Shown here: positions 33,244 through 45,370 of the stretch, piece after piece
Layout: every line of letters starts with the position of its first letter
Position numbering within the stretch: position 1 is the first letter of the stretch
The notes under the pieces: model-generated
Database searches by the model: none
What the model saw: only the letters and a program-made list of their open reading frames with translations
Told to the model about the DNA's origin: nothing
Position numbers and translations under genes: made by a program
Source of the DNA: Cryptomeria japonica
Lineage: Eukaryota > Streptophyta > Pinopsida > Cupressales > Cupressaceae
Reading direction: 5' to 3'
Assembly (NCBI RefSeq): GCF_030272615.1
Contig: NC_081411.1
Span: forward strand, 157,806,471 to 157,870,470
DNA: 64,000 nucleotides

Positions 33244-33700
33244 TCATGTAAGAATACCCAAGTTCAAGTAATCAAAATCCTCCTTGAAATCAAAATTCAC
33301 ACTAGGAGTGTGAGCAACAAGAAAAGGATAAGAACCATCATCAGGTGAAAATTCTAAAAAGGTATATAACCAAGATGAACTATCAACCATCCTAGTAGAA
33401 ATTATCTCTCTACTTACCATGCCTCGAATGATAATTGAATCAAGTTTTAATTTTATAGTCTTCCTTTCTCTACCATGAGTGTCGTGATAGCTGGAAAGAA
33501 GATTATTTGACAAATGAGGTACACACAAAACATCATAAGAGGTTTCATCCCTAATATCAATAAAATATTTCCCAATTATGCTCATGTAAGTTTTCTTTCC
33601 CATTAGAATAAGTGGCATAACGCAAGCCTCAAAAGCAGAGAGTATAGATTGTGTAGATGCCATATGATGAGAAGCTCTAGAATCTAGGAGCCATCAAGTA
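33244..33700 (-). pseudogene. Copia protease end and gag-pre-integrase domain
   Basis: The minus strand reads WLLDSRASHHMASTQ at 33705-33650. This is the Copia protease active site, but Gly of DSGA is replaced by Arg, so it cannot be active. The gag-pre-integrase part follows: GKYFIDIRDETSYDVLCVPHLSNNLLS, then RMVDSSSWLYTF, with the typical VLCVPxLSNNLLS motif. The open stretch of 139 codons ends at 33244, after which domains are no longer recognisable. The Zn-binding start of integrase is missing. Confidence 0.8.
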
Positions 33701-33720
33701 ATTCAAAACATGTAGGAGTA

Positions 33721-34016
33721 CAAAGAGCTTTACCTTTGTTTCAAGCTATTTCTATAGTACACCTCCATGCTTTTTCTTTGGATACATGCTACATTGATTT
33801 ATTAGACTATGTTTGATTGATTTTGTGTGGTTCATTTCAATGATCTATGTGAATGATTAGATTCACGTGATCCTTGTTGTTAGACTATGTTATGTTGCTT
33901 ATGTATTTTAGGACTTGATTATTTCTATATTTCATGATAGCATATTGATGTTATAATTGAGATACTTATAACATGGATTCTATTTTGACGGTTCATTATG
34001 ATGCATTATGTGATGT
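33721..34016. other. Flank left of the LTR nest
   Basis: AT-rich sequence without frames. It ends in GATGT (34012-34016), the left target duplication of the LTR at 34017. It should have been contiguous with 41742 before that insertion. Confidence 0.6.
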
Positions 34017-35922
34017 TGTAGTACCCCTGCACTAATCAATTTCTAATCTCGGTTTGACCTTAGTTAGTTTATCATAATATAATTATTATAGTCAGATGTT
34101 TTGATTTTAGTGCATACTTGTTAATGTAGTTTTCACACCAATTTGTATGCAAGTTATTAATTCTCCTGTTTCGTGTCTTTATCTCAGGCTAACTCTTTCA
34201 TTAAGTTTATATATGTATGCATGTATGACTCTTGGTTGCAGGAGATTTCAGGTACAGTACCGCATGGGTGCGAGGTTCGTCTCCACCTGGGTTCGCAGGT
34301 TTGAGTTTACCTCATTGATCCTTACAATTGGATTATATGGTCGGAAGACCCTCGTTTGACCATAGTCGTGCTCAAGTGAGCATTGTTAGTCGTCATTGGT
34401 AATCCTTTGGTTGGGTTGATGGTCGTCTGTTCGTTTGACTTTCTTGGGTTGCATGTTTTGTGTGTGTGGTTAAATCGAGTAATTAATCCTTAATCCTTAA
34501 TTTGACTAAATGTGTGTTTTCGCATTAGTATTTTGGGGACTAAATTAAATAGGCTCCATCTTTTATGTGATTAATCATTAATTGAATTGCTCAATTTGGG
34601 TCGGTAGCAAGTTCAATTAAATGGTTAATTTTAATGTCAAATTAATTTTGTTTATGCTTATGAAAAGAAAGATTTAAATTTAATTGAAATAGAATTAATT
34701 TAATCTTGTTGGCTTTTTTGAAATAGAAAGGTTAATTTCAGTTATTTGGAAAAATCAATTTTAAATTGGAAAGCAAGTTTAATTTATTGATATAGTTTAA
34801 AAGAATGATTTTTGGGGATTAATTTTGAATGAAAATATGTTAAATCCTAAAATAAAAAGATTTGGTCAACAATCTCCCATTTAACCTATGTTTGAAAATA
34901 TTTTTGGGAAGGTTATTTTTAGAGAGTTATTTTTTGGAATGGAAAATTTTGGGCATTTGGAGGAGAAAAATTTGGGATGGCTCTTCTACAATTTATCTTC
35001 CACGAAAGCATTTGCAGGTTGGTTGATTTTGATTTTGATTTAGTATTGTTGAATTTTGAAACTCTCCGAATTTCTTGAATTCTCTCTGGTTTGATAGTTA
35101 TTTTGTCTGATAGGAAATGAAATCTTCATTTTCCTTCTTAATTTGTGTTTCAATTTGTGAGTAAATTGATTTTTAGTTTGGATATGCTGTCAAAATTTGG
35201 AAAAAACCCAAATTTAGTTGCATGGAAGTTAATTTGTTTTCAAAAAAAAAAATTATTCCCTGCTTATTTCACTCAAAAGAATTTCCAAATAAACTTGGCA
35301 ATGAGAGTTTGATTTATACAGAAAGAAAAAGAAATAAAAAATTCATAACCTGTGAAAATATATATAAAAATAAATAAGTCAAATTGAATGTTAAAAAAAA
35401 TTAAATTAAGAAATCTATGAGTTTGCGAGAAAACTCATAAATTTCTAAGTTTCTGGCAAACTCATAGAATAAAATAATAGAATAAAATAAAGTGACTTTG
35501 TTTATTAAAAAAAATATATAAATTGATGTGGTGGGTGGTGAGCACGAGGCTCAACCCACACACCACAGTGGGGGTCATTTAATTCAATGTATGGGGAAAG
35601 TAGTGCTTGTCCCCCATACATGGGAACATACAACCCACGTAGTGGGCCAGGCCATGTGGGCTTAAAAATTTATTTAAAATAAAGTTCTTTTTTTTTCTTT
35701 TTTTTGAAAAAGTGGTTGTTAATTAATATTTAATGTAATCAATCTTTTTGTTTTATTTAATAATGTTATTTGATATAATTTTTATATTTTAGTGATATAA
35801 ATAATTTTTAAATTATTTCGGAGGTAGGAAATGATTTTGTTGTAATTGAGAATTCATTAAGATTTTCTTTTCATATTAAAAAGAGATTTAAATTGGGAAG
35901 AGAATAATATTTCAATGAATTA

Positions 35923-35934
<12 letters not shown>

Positions 35935-35964
<30 letters not shown>
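35935..35964 (+). repeat. (TA)15 microsatellite
   Basis: Inside the long LTR. The related copy at 53418-56044 has a much longer AT run in the corresponding place (55499-55600). Confidence 0.9.
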
Positions 35965-35967
<3 letters not shown>

Positions 35968-37889
35968 ATTAGAGGATTAAATATTATGTTAATTTGGGAA
36001 TTTGAAAGTAGGAAATGAAAATAAATTTATTTGGGAATTAAATAATTTATTTTCATTTTAGTGAAATATATATATCTAATTGTAATTTTTAATTTGTAAA
36101 TTGTAATTTCCAATTTTGATTTTTTTTTTTTTTATTGAAATATGGGATTAGATTATTGTGTTCAACCATGGATGAAAATACTGTTTTATTTTTGAAAGTG
36201 AATATCGCATTTTTTATGCGAGTAATGAATAATTAATTTTATATATCATTGTGTATACTGCACACATTATAACTATTATCATATGATTTTAGTTTGAAAA
36301 CTCACGATGAAATATTTAAATTATTTTATGATGCAAATGAGCCTTAGAGAGTTAGAAAACCAAGAATGATCAGTACTTAGATGAGATAGATAGTTGCAAT
36401 CTGACTTAGATCATTTAGAAAACTTGATCATCTTTTATTGTTTAAATCAATATGGGAGAAGATTGTATTTTTCGGTTATTGCCTATGCAAGTTTTAATTT
36501 CAGTATTCACCTTTTCTTAAGTAGTGGCAAGCCTTGCTTTGTTTGATTGGACCCTATCATATAGATTGAATTGGGTACCTATTTCTGTCCTCGATCTCGA
36601 GTTTGACTATTTTCTTGTGATGGTGTTGTAACAGGTCATGTCCTTTATGCGGGTGTCGAATGTTGATTCGTGGTTGACCATAGCTTGTTCGGTCTCTAGT
36701 TAGAGTATCATCATTCAATGCACCTCGTATGAAGTCTTGTTTTACCAAGTGGATATTTGTACTATGTTGAACTCTGTTTCATTGACCTTGTGTATTCTTT
36801 GGTTTATGAGTTCATTCGAGCATAGCCTAGTGTCATTTAGGAAAGTGGCTTTCGATTGGGGGCCGCACCCAATGTGGCTGTTGGGTAACCCATCGAAAGT
36901 GTGTCTAAATAAGTGATAACCTAATTGAATATTAGAGAGTTAGTTAATGAATCACTAAGAAAGATAATTGTGCCTCACACATGGTATGAGTGCTAACACA
37001 GACTCGACATGTAGTGAGAAGGCCTGAAATGGCAAACCATCATCCTTGTCTTCACGAAAGGATGTGTGGGTCCACATGAGACTTGGATGGACCGAAGGTT
37101 CAGAATAGGTTGCTAGGGTAACCCATTTGATTGGGTCAGAACCTATGAAAACTTGTTGTGGTAACCATACCAAGTTATGTGATGACACTTGTCCCTTATG
37201 TTCACTAGTGTGTTATTGTGTTGTCTTGATAGGAGCACTGTTGTGGAGTCGTCTTGTTGATTATTGTCACAACCCTCCTTTATCACTTTTTTTGATTTAA
37301 AATACAAAACTTTATTTATACTCTTTGGATGAATTATTGAATGAATATTGTAAGGGAATAAATTAATAAACCACACACACATGGAAAATGCATATATATT
37401 TTAAATTAGTTATTTAATTTCCCTCACCCAATTTAAGGCACATGTTGTAGGAGGAATAAGAAGCTTCTAGAGGCTTCTCCACCTCCTTGCATGTAACTCC
37501 TCCCACTAAGCCCAATTAATTTGCATGGAGGCCAAAATTGGGAGAGAATCTCTTTTTTTCCAATTAACAATTAGGTAGTGGGAATTTGAAATTTCTTTTA
37601 TAAAATAGGTACAAGTTTCAAAAGAAAAGTTAGCTATTCCATAAGAAATTCTGCAATTTCTCCTTTGTAGTCCATTTTTCATTTGCAGCCAAGGTTTTGT
37701 TGGGAGGATTTTCTCTTCAACTTGGAGGATCAAGGAAGACTCCACACCATCTTCAAGCATCCAGGTTCCTCCAACTTAGTTCATGCATCTCATTTTTATG
37801 GTAGATTAGATTTTAGTAGATTAATTATGAGTACGAAATTTATTTGTATTTTGTTAAAGAATTAGTTTAGATTTTGTAGAAAATGAGAG

Positions 37890-38430
37890 TCAAGATTTAA
37901 ATAAGATTCATTGTTGAAATTTCTTGATATGAAATTAGTCCCTAGATTTTGTAAATAATGAGATTTATTGTTAAATAAGATTCATTGTTTAAATTTTTGA
38001 TAAGAATGTAGTTTCAGATTTTTAGAAAATAAAATTCATTGGTTTTGATAAGAAAATTGTTTCAGATTTTTGTAGAATGAAATTCATTTTTTTTGAAATA
38101 AGATTCATTGTTTAAATTTTTAGTTTCCGATTTTAGAGAATAAAATTCATTGTTTTGATAAGATATCTGTCTCAGATTTTTTTAGAATGAGATTCATTTT
38201 TTTGAAAATAAGATTCATTAGTTTTAGATTTATTATTCATTGTTTTGATAAGATATCTGTCTCAGATTTTTTTTAGAATGAGATTCATTTTTGAAAATAA
38301 GATTCATTAGTTTTAGATTTATTTTTCATTGTTTGATAAGAAAATTGTTTCAGATTTTGTAGAATGAAATTCTTCTTTTTAATTCTGATAAGAAATTAGT
38401 TTCAGAGTAAATGGAAATTAGATTCATTTT
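37890..38430 (+). repeat. Degenerate tandem repeats with GATTCATTGTTT and TTTCAGATTTT
   Basis: Units of roughly 55-90 bases made of TTGATAAGAAA, TCAGATTTTT and AATGAAATTCATTTT follow each other with many small changes. The clearest pair is about 38143-38232 and 38230-38330. Confidence 0.8.
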
Positions 38431-38489
38431 ATTTTGATAAAAATTAGATCTCCCTATGTGTATAAATAAATCTCCTCTCTCTGTGAACG

Positions 38490-38660
38490 AATTTTCCCTG
38501 TGCAAAGAAATGGATAACTCTCTCTGTGAATGAGATTTTTCCTGTGTAGAGAAATGAATTCCTTTCTCTATGAATAAGTTTTCCCTGTGTAGGAAACAGA
38601 AGAAATGGAGAAAAGAATTAAACTCTCTTTATCTGTAAATGTATTTCCCTGTAGAAAAAC
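38490..38660 (+). repeat. Four-unit tandem repeat, about 44 bp
   Basis: Units contain CTCTCTCTGTGAATGA, TTTTCCCTGTGTAG and GAAATGGA in this order. The fourth is the most diverged. The tract directly follows the 55-90-bp repeat. Confidence 0.8.
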
Positions 38661-38937
38661 AAAGAAATGAGAAAAAAAAACCCTCTGGTTTCTGCTTCAT
38701 TTTACCTCTGAAATTTATTACCCTGCTTTGAGTAATCTTCAATAACTCATAAAAATTAAATTTATTACTCCTGTATGAGATATAAGAAAAAGATAATAAT
38801 AATAATATAACATTTATGTACTCATATATATATATGTATACATATAAATTTATGCACTATAACATTTAGGTACTTATATATATATATCAAAGGCAAGAAA
38901 AAAACCCCATCAAACGTAGGAAAATCTCCTTAAAACT

Positions 38938-39112
38938 CCGTAACGTACGGCTTTCCACGTACTCGGTCACAGTCTGCATGGACGGTTTCAATAAATCATC
39001 GCAGGGTACGGGGGGGGGGGCCACGGCATCCCCTCATCCCTGCGGACCTGCGACTGCAGGGCCACAGGGGTGATGGGACCCGTGGTCCCCACCCCGCAGC
39101 CCCTTTGTATTT
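38938..39112 (+). other. GC-rich patch with a G-run and short inverted repeat
   Basis: In otherwise AT-rich DNA this patch has a run of about a dozen G (near 39010), then GC-rich sequence ending CCACCCCGCAGCCCC. GGGACCCGTGGTCCC near 39075 can fold back (GGGACC / GGTCCC). I see no reading frame or known site. Confidence 0.6.
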
Positions 39113-40360
39113 ACAACAAAAACTTTTTTTTAAAATTTGATTTTTTTTTTATAATTTAAAGTTGAAAGTTTTAAATTGTTTTTTTTGATAATAATAAACT
39201 AAGTTAATTACCATCTAGTTAATTTTTAAGGTTGATAATAATGACATTTAGTGATGATTTTGTTTTCCTTAGTGTACATTTAAGGATATTGACTTTCAAT
39301 TAAAAATGGGATTAATGATTGTAATTAAACTATCCTTATAGACTTTAAAATCGTAGACTATATTCTTCAAAAAAAATTAAGAAATATTGGGACGCTTGAT
39401 TTGGTCCTTAGAGATTAACATACCTTATTGCAAATATTTAGATTTGACCGTCACTTTGGACTCCCTAAGTCATCTTACATCATGGATTAATTGCTTTCGT
39501 TCATAGCATGCAAATTATTATATCTTTCATGCAGTTACTATTATGCAAGTTTCATTTGTTATGCAAATTTCACTTCAGGTAGTTACTTCCATTGTTTACG
39601 CTTCATTTTGTTATTCGTAGTTAGAAAACTAAATAAAGGAAGTTGGAAAACCAAAACTAGCAGCGTTCGGTATATATGGTGCCTCTGGGTCACGCTTACG
39701 GGTAATGCCGTCGTGTTGAACTACTGCACTTAACGCCTAATAAAGCTGCATTAACGACGTCTGTGGCATCGTCCCTATAAATCGTCGGGGAGTAATAAGG
39801 GACATTTGGAGGATAAAAATCCAAGGGGCGGGTAATCCCTCTTGGATCGATAATTTAATAAGATAACTTTTAATTGAATTTCACACCCGTTGAGATAAAC
39901 CATAGTAAACCCCTCTTAGGGATGGACTAGTTAAGAGCTCTCGTGAAATTGACTTTATTTATTTATTTATTTATTCACCTTGAAGGGATATTGGTGATTT
40001 GCAATTGGGTGACGTTCATGTTAAGTACTAGGATCTAGTTTTTTTTTAGGCCACAAGCAATAGGCCATCTTGAGCCTTTGCTTAAGTGCTACCTTCATGG
40101 GTAGCAACCGCAGAGAAACTGTCTGGGACAATAACCCTAGAAAGGGTTGCATACCCACAAAATCAGTTTACATCAAACCATAGATTAGAAAATAGAACTA
40201 CATACTTTACGCCTTGATCCCGCGCCGAAGCGGGTATGTAGGCAGTCTTGGGATGGAGTTGTCCCTCGTACTCAGGTGATCGTGGGTGGGGTCTAGGCTT
40301 GGTTGAGTAAGAATCCTAATTGAAAGATAAGTTAATCAAATTTAATTCAATGCATACTCG

Positions 40361-40713
40361 GAAGGAATCCCGTATGGATTCGCTTGACTTCCCGAGGCTT
40401 TAAGCCAAATTCCGAGGCGGAATTCAAGCTTGTATTATTTTCTTATTACTCCTAAGGACGGCGACCTCGGTGCATTCTTGTTAGAAGAATGTAGTACTTA
40501 GTGAGTGGCTCAGGACCCGAATGGTCCCGATGAGTCTAAGTCTCTAGCCAGAGCATCTCCTATCCCGTTTGGATGGATGCCTACCCCGTATGGGTAGATG
40601 CCTATCCCGTATTGGATAGATGGAATTTACGTCCCGTATGGACAATTGCCTAACCCGTATGGTTAGAAGCTCATCCGAAATGGATGAATGCCCAATCCTA
40701 TTGGATGGATGCC
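40361..40713 (+). repeat. Series of short hairpins with constant loop and changing stems
   Basis: Hairpins of the form N-CC-CGTAT-GG-N' occur near 40365-40381 (AATCC/GGATT), 40512-40526 (GGACC/GGTCC, loop CGAAT), 40581-40596 (TACCC/GGGTA), 40602-40619 (TATCC/GGATA), 40629-40643 (GTCC/GGAC), 40650-40666 (TAACC/GGTTA), 40671-40687 (CATCC/GGATG, loop GAAAT) and 40693-40707 (AATCC/GGATT). Most units from 40561 on are about 21 bp apart, with GATGCC between them. Confidence 0.75.
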
Positions 40714-41741
40714 CAAAGTATGCAATTGAATAAAACATAATAAAGAAAAAAAAAAAAATATACTCAATTTTTGTTGGATGAATCATGGTGGGTTATTACA
40801 ATTATGCCCTTGTGAATACTTGATATAATGCTAGACCTTGGGTTGCAATGACTTAGTTTCATAGATGCTCCATTGGATCTTTGTTTTTGCTTCCACTATG
40901 TTCAGCTGGATCCTTTCCTTTTCAGGGATCGTTTATGTATTTATTGACCGACATGGTCGTTTGTATATTGGTTATGTTTCGCCTTGATGGCAGGATTGTA
41001 AATGATGAGAACCTCATGTATTCTTAACTTATTTAATTATCATAGGGGTCTTGCAGTTGAGTAGACCTAGAGATGTAGCCCTGTAGGGGTGAACTCCAAG
41101 ATCAATTTGGTGTTATGTGATGCTTATGCTCTTATGTTTCCTTTTTCAGGTTTAGCATGTATGGATGACATTATGTTAGGATGTATAAAGTGGATAAGAT
41201 GAAATTAATCGTAGATGCATGTATGCAATCGTCCTTAAAATACAGTAAATTGGATCATGAAAGAATTTGGATTAGAATATTGGAATATATTCAGTTATTG
41301 TTAAGGAAATTAAGTATGCATGGAAAGCTCTCATTAGTATATGATGAAATTCAAGTGTGTTATTAAATTAGATGCTTAACTTAAATTCTAATGAAAAGCT
41401 TGAACGTAAGGTATGAATAAATCTTAATGGATGAACATTATCATGTGATTTACATTTTTATCTTACTAAAAGAAATTATCCTTGTTTAAAGTATTATCTC
41501 GTTATTAAGATAATCGACTTATTGGATTAATTAGCGTGAGTTAAGTTAAATATGTAATTAAGTAATCACACTGGGAAACTCTTTAGGTGTTAGTTGATGT
41601 CTTCCACTATGTAATCTAAACTTTGATATCTCGCTGTATCACTATGTAGTGTTTAACTAAGAAAAAAAAATATTATTTGCACTCCATTCGTTTGTTTTAG
41701 CTTTATCCCTTCGGGGTTTCCTGGCGGGGCATTACAGATGT

Positions 41742-43099
41742 TAATCTATGTTCTAATAATATCATTTGATTATTGATGATGTGATATTTTATGCATTGTT
41801 TGCTTGGGGTTTAGGGTGATTGGAATGATTTTGTATTACACATTTGTGAGCTCCATACAAAATCATTATTTACTTTCACTAGATGGAATAGAGATATACA
41901 TGTATATATATGTTTGTATACAACATGTTTTGTGCAAGATTGCAGGTACTAGACATCAGCTCCACCTGGTTCCACAGATCAAAATGTATCTTTATAATTC
42001 CCAATGGTGGTAAAAAGAGAGTGAAAGGTTTAAATTATACCTAACCCTAGCCATTGTCCTAATTTAGGGACAATTATCTAATTTTCATGTTACCCTGTCA
42101 AACTTGTCACATGTGGACAATATTTGATTACCCATTTGTCAGTGGTGTGTCTTGTTTTGATGTTGGCACTATTTTATAATTTATTTGAGTGTGATGGATT
42201 TTATGTAATTATTAATATTAATTATAACCTATGTGTTGTAAATTAAATTAATAATTAATTAACGATTATTGTGGTATTAAGTATAATTTTAATTTAATAA
42301 ATAATTTATGATTTACTGTTTATTATTGTTATTGTGCAAGTCAATATTTAATTATTTTATTGTTCTTTGAGGTGGAATTATTTGTTCCATGTAGGTCTGA
42401 CTAGTTGTCTTATTTTTATGGATAATTGTATTTTTGTTGAAATTAATTCTTTTAGGGTAGAAATTATTTATTATGATTTGTTATTTTATTATCCATTATT
42501 CAAAATTACTTATTATTTTTAAATCTTTTTGAGTGATTTACTATTTTTAAACGATTTATCATTTATTTATTCTTTAATTATTTTATGAATTAATAGTTTT
42601 ATTATTTATTTGAGTGAGAGTTAACTATTAGTTCTATTTATAGTGGATAGTTATATTTTAATTAACTAATTCTTTATTTATTTATTTTCATTGTTGAGAA
42701 GGACTTAAATATTTATGGAATATTTGTAATTGGCGATTTAATATCTATTTATTATTATATAATTATTTTTGTGGGGATTATAATTTTGGAATTTATTTAA
42801 TATTTTAAGGATTGGGGTTTTTTCTTTTTCATTATGCACTTTATTTAGGTAATTGTGTTTTATTTATTAGGGTTTTATGATTTGATTCTTATTATTACCA
42901 TTATTATTTTTCTTTTTCAAAGTTTTGAGAGAAGAAATTTTATTGCAACTTTGTGAGGAAATTGAGGATGTAAATTTGAGGAAAGCGATTTGTAGTTTTT
43001 AGATTTGCTTGAAGCATGATTTGGATTTCTCAAGCTTGAATGTTTTGAAGATTTGGTTGTTGAATTGGGAAGATTTTGTGTTTTAGAATTCATCATCAA

Positions 43100-43162
<63 letters not shown>

Positions 43163-44945
43163 GTTTTCAAGTAGGTATTCAATTTTTTGTTTGTTTTATA
43201 TTGATCTATGCAATTTAATTATAAATGGTTATTAGGTGGAATTAGGGGTTTATTTTATTTGTATTTATGATCTCAGATTGCGTTCTTGAATCTTTGTGTG
43301 TGAATTCTGCATGTTTTTCAGTTTTTTTTATATCCATTTCAAATGGGCCTTTGTCATAATTTAATGTTAAGTTGACTTGATTGCCCCTTTTTAAGTTTTT
43401 GACCAATTTGCATATTGACCTAATTTTACTTCTTGGTCACTACCAGAGGCTTAGGTAACCATTTATCTTGTCAATTTTGGTTGTCTATGTTTGATTTGGC
43501 TTAATTTGACTGAATTATTGTTCATGTGACCATTCTTAATTTGGATTCTGAAGTGATTGAGTTGTATTATGAGTAAGATTCATTTTTCAGGACTTGATAT
43601 GTGGTTGGCATATGTCTAGGAGTCCTATTTGTAGAATGTGACATCTATGCATGTGAATGAATCCTTTATGTTTTTATTTGGATTATGCTTCATGATTCTT
43701 TTAATGAGCCATAGATGTAGGTTTACTAGATGCATTAAGGGAGAGTGGCTCACTATGGGGGTCGGGGTCCTAAGTGACTAGTAGGGTAACTTATACGTAG
43801 GTAGAGTAATAAGTGATAATATTAATAAAATTTGGGTTGGTTTTACACACTAACAAGATATTTATGTGCCCCACTCATGGCCTCATGTGTTGGTACAGGT
43901 AGAGGGTGAGAATGGGAAGGACTAGTAATCTGTTGAGTTGGCTAGATCGTACATTACCTTGTCTTCAAGAGAGGAATGTACAATTCTGCAGCAATTGTCA
44001 AATGGGGGTCAGGGCCTAGTGAGGCTACTAGGGTAACTCATGTCAAGACTATGTGATGACACTCTTCCCTTTGTGTATTCTAGTAGCCTATGGTGTAAGT
44101 TTTATGTGAATGCCAATGTGAGTTCTTTAGATGTTTCTTTGGATGATCTTTGTTTTTTTATCTTTACTTTCTTATCTTGAGAGTTGTATCTTCTGTGTTC
44201 TGGATGTATGCATGTTCAGTATATTTATCCCTAGCCTATTTGTTTGTTTGTTGATTGGGGCCTTCTGTCTACCTCCTAGGATAGGGGTGGGCCTATGGGT
44301 TCCACATGGTTGGGTGGCACTTATTTTTTCACCCATTGGGAATTACTTTGGTAGGTTTGTTCAAGTGCAGTTTAATGGATTGTTACCATATGAACATTGT
44401 TTTGCATCTTCATATCTCAGTTACAAGATGATCTACCTTTCTGATGTTATTTGTAATGTATCATCTAGAAATGATGTATATGATATGTAATTTGCTAATT
44501 TGTACTAGTAACTAAAATATATTGATATTATTTCAAATGGAAAAAAAATGTAATAGGAATGGATTTATCTAGGGATGTAATGTAAGTGAATGAGTTATGT
44601 GTTTTAAATAAATGTTATCATAAGAGTCTCTCTTTTAGTATTTTAAACTGAACATAGTATAGATATTTATGTGTTAGGCTACATGATAATGTATAATGGT
44701 GTGTCATTCTTAGTAGCGATGTTAGGGAACCCTTGGAGGGATATAATATGATATGAATAAGTCTTCTGCTAAATGTTATTATGTTTCTTCCATGTTATAC
44801 AATAAGATTTAGTTAAGTAGTTTATCAAGTTTAATAAGGAACAATGTATCATGTTTTCCTTTAAAAAAAAAATGTTTTGTATTTGAGTTATTAGCTATTT
44901 ACTATTTGGGCTTCCCTCATTGAGCGTTATAGCTTCATAAGAAAT
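41742..44945 (+). mobile_element. Diverged relative of the long LTR
   Basis: It shares TCCACCTGGTTCC near 41968 with 34285 (CTCCACCTGGGTTC). It also shares a block at 43746-44080 (GTGGCT...GGGGGTCGGGGTCC, AAGTGATAA, CTTGTCTTCA, ATGTGATGACACT) with 36840-37200 and, inverted, with 54460-54830. The right end near 44945 (TCCCTCATTGAGCGTTATAG) resembles the family end. The left end is not found; it may lie left of 34017, in which case the first LTR inserted into this copy. No frames are present. Confidence 0.55.
43103..43160 (+). repeat. (CT)29 microsatellite
   Basis: A pure CT run inside the diverged LTR; no counterpart in the other copies. Confidence 0.95.
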
Positions 44946-45370
44946 TCCTTCATGGTATTTTATCTTAATGGACCCTGACTATTTTGAATTGGAAGAAGTT
45001 GACTCTAACATTCTAGAAGTTAGATCAATGTTGTTTCGTTTATGAATATGTTTCAGATCATCAATATCATTCTTACAATAAAATGTTCTTCAGTCCAGTC
45101 CTCTTTAAATATGTACAAGTAGACTTCTCCTCAGATGTATCATATTTTAAAAATTATCTATTTTGTTCTTGATTTGTATGTGGCTTTTTTGTCAAATTAT
45201 TTTATTTATTGTTAGATTGTGTTGACTCTCTTTGTCCCTTAGGCTGACTAGCCCAAAATGCTTGATACTTCATGGATCTATGAGACCCACAAAAATATTA
45301 TTTTGAAATTCATGTATCAACATTTCTATAAAAGATAAAAAAGAAGGCTTAACATAAGTTAATCTAATAG

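Larger units (their letters stand above)
31800..33720 (-). mobile_element. Ty1/Copia remnant, minus strand
   Basis: It comprises a protease/gag-pre-integrase fragment (33700-33244), about 900 bases of unrecognised sequence, a purine-rich tract and an LTR that starts TGTAGGTATTT at 32317 and runs left. Integrase core, reverse transcriptase and RNase H are gone, so it is a deletion derivative. Left and right target duplications were not found. Confidence 0.65.
37265..40800 (+). mobile_element. Nested long LTR (3,536 bp), second family
   Basis: It begins TGTCACAACCCTCC and ends GGTGGGTTATTACA, which are imperfect inverted repeats of each other. ATTAT flanks it on both sides (37260-37264 and 40801-40805). 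It interrupts the LTR at 34017-41736 at a point where the related copy (minus strand, near 54400) continues without a break, so the order of insertion is certain. No gag, pol or primer site is seen, so it is best read as a solo LTR. It holds two tandem-repeat tracts, a GC-rich patch and a hairpin series. Confidence 0.85.
34017..41736 (+). mobile_element. Very long solo LTR (about 4.18 kb), split by a second LTR
   Basis: It starts TGTAGTACCCCTGC and ends CCTGGCGGGGCATTACA. GATGT stands on both sides (34012-34016 and 41737-41741), a perfect five-base target duplication. No primer site, polypurine tract or protein frame is inside, so I call it a solo LTR; a non-coding element cannot be excluded. 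The 3' end matches the ends of 53418-56044 (minus strand). A block at 36840-37240 and 40985-41130 (GCCTTGATGGCAGGAT, GGGGTCTTGCAGTTGA, TAGGGGTGAACTCCAA) is shared with that copy, and a weaker one with 41742-44945. The strand is set by alignment with the primer site of the third copy. Confidence 0.85.

Noticed and set aside
39491-39733. 80-codon frame within the 3.5-kb LTR
   Set aside because: No motif, and inside non-coding LTR sequence of unusual base composition.
34012-41741. Reading 34017-41736 as one element without the nested insertion
   Set aside because: ATTAT duplications at 37260-37264 and 40801-40805, and continuity in the related minus-strand copy, show that 37265-40800 is a separate insertion.
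43053-43235. Frame rich in Leu-Ser
   Set aside because: It is a translation of the CT microsatellite.
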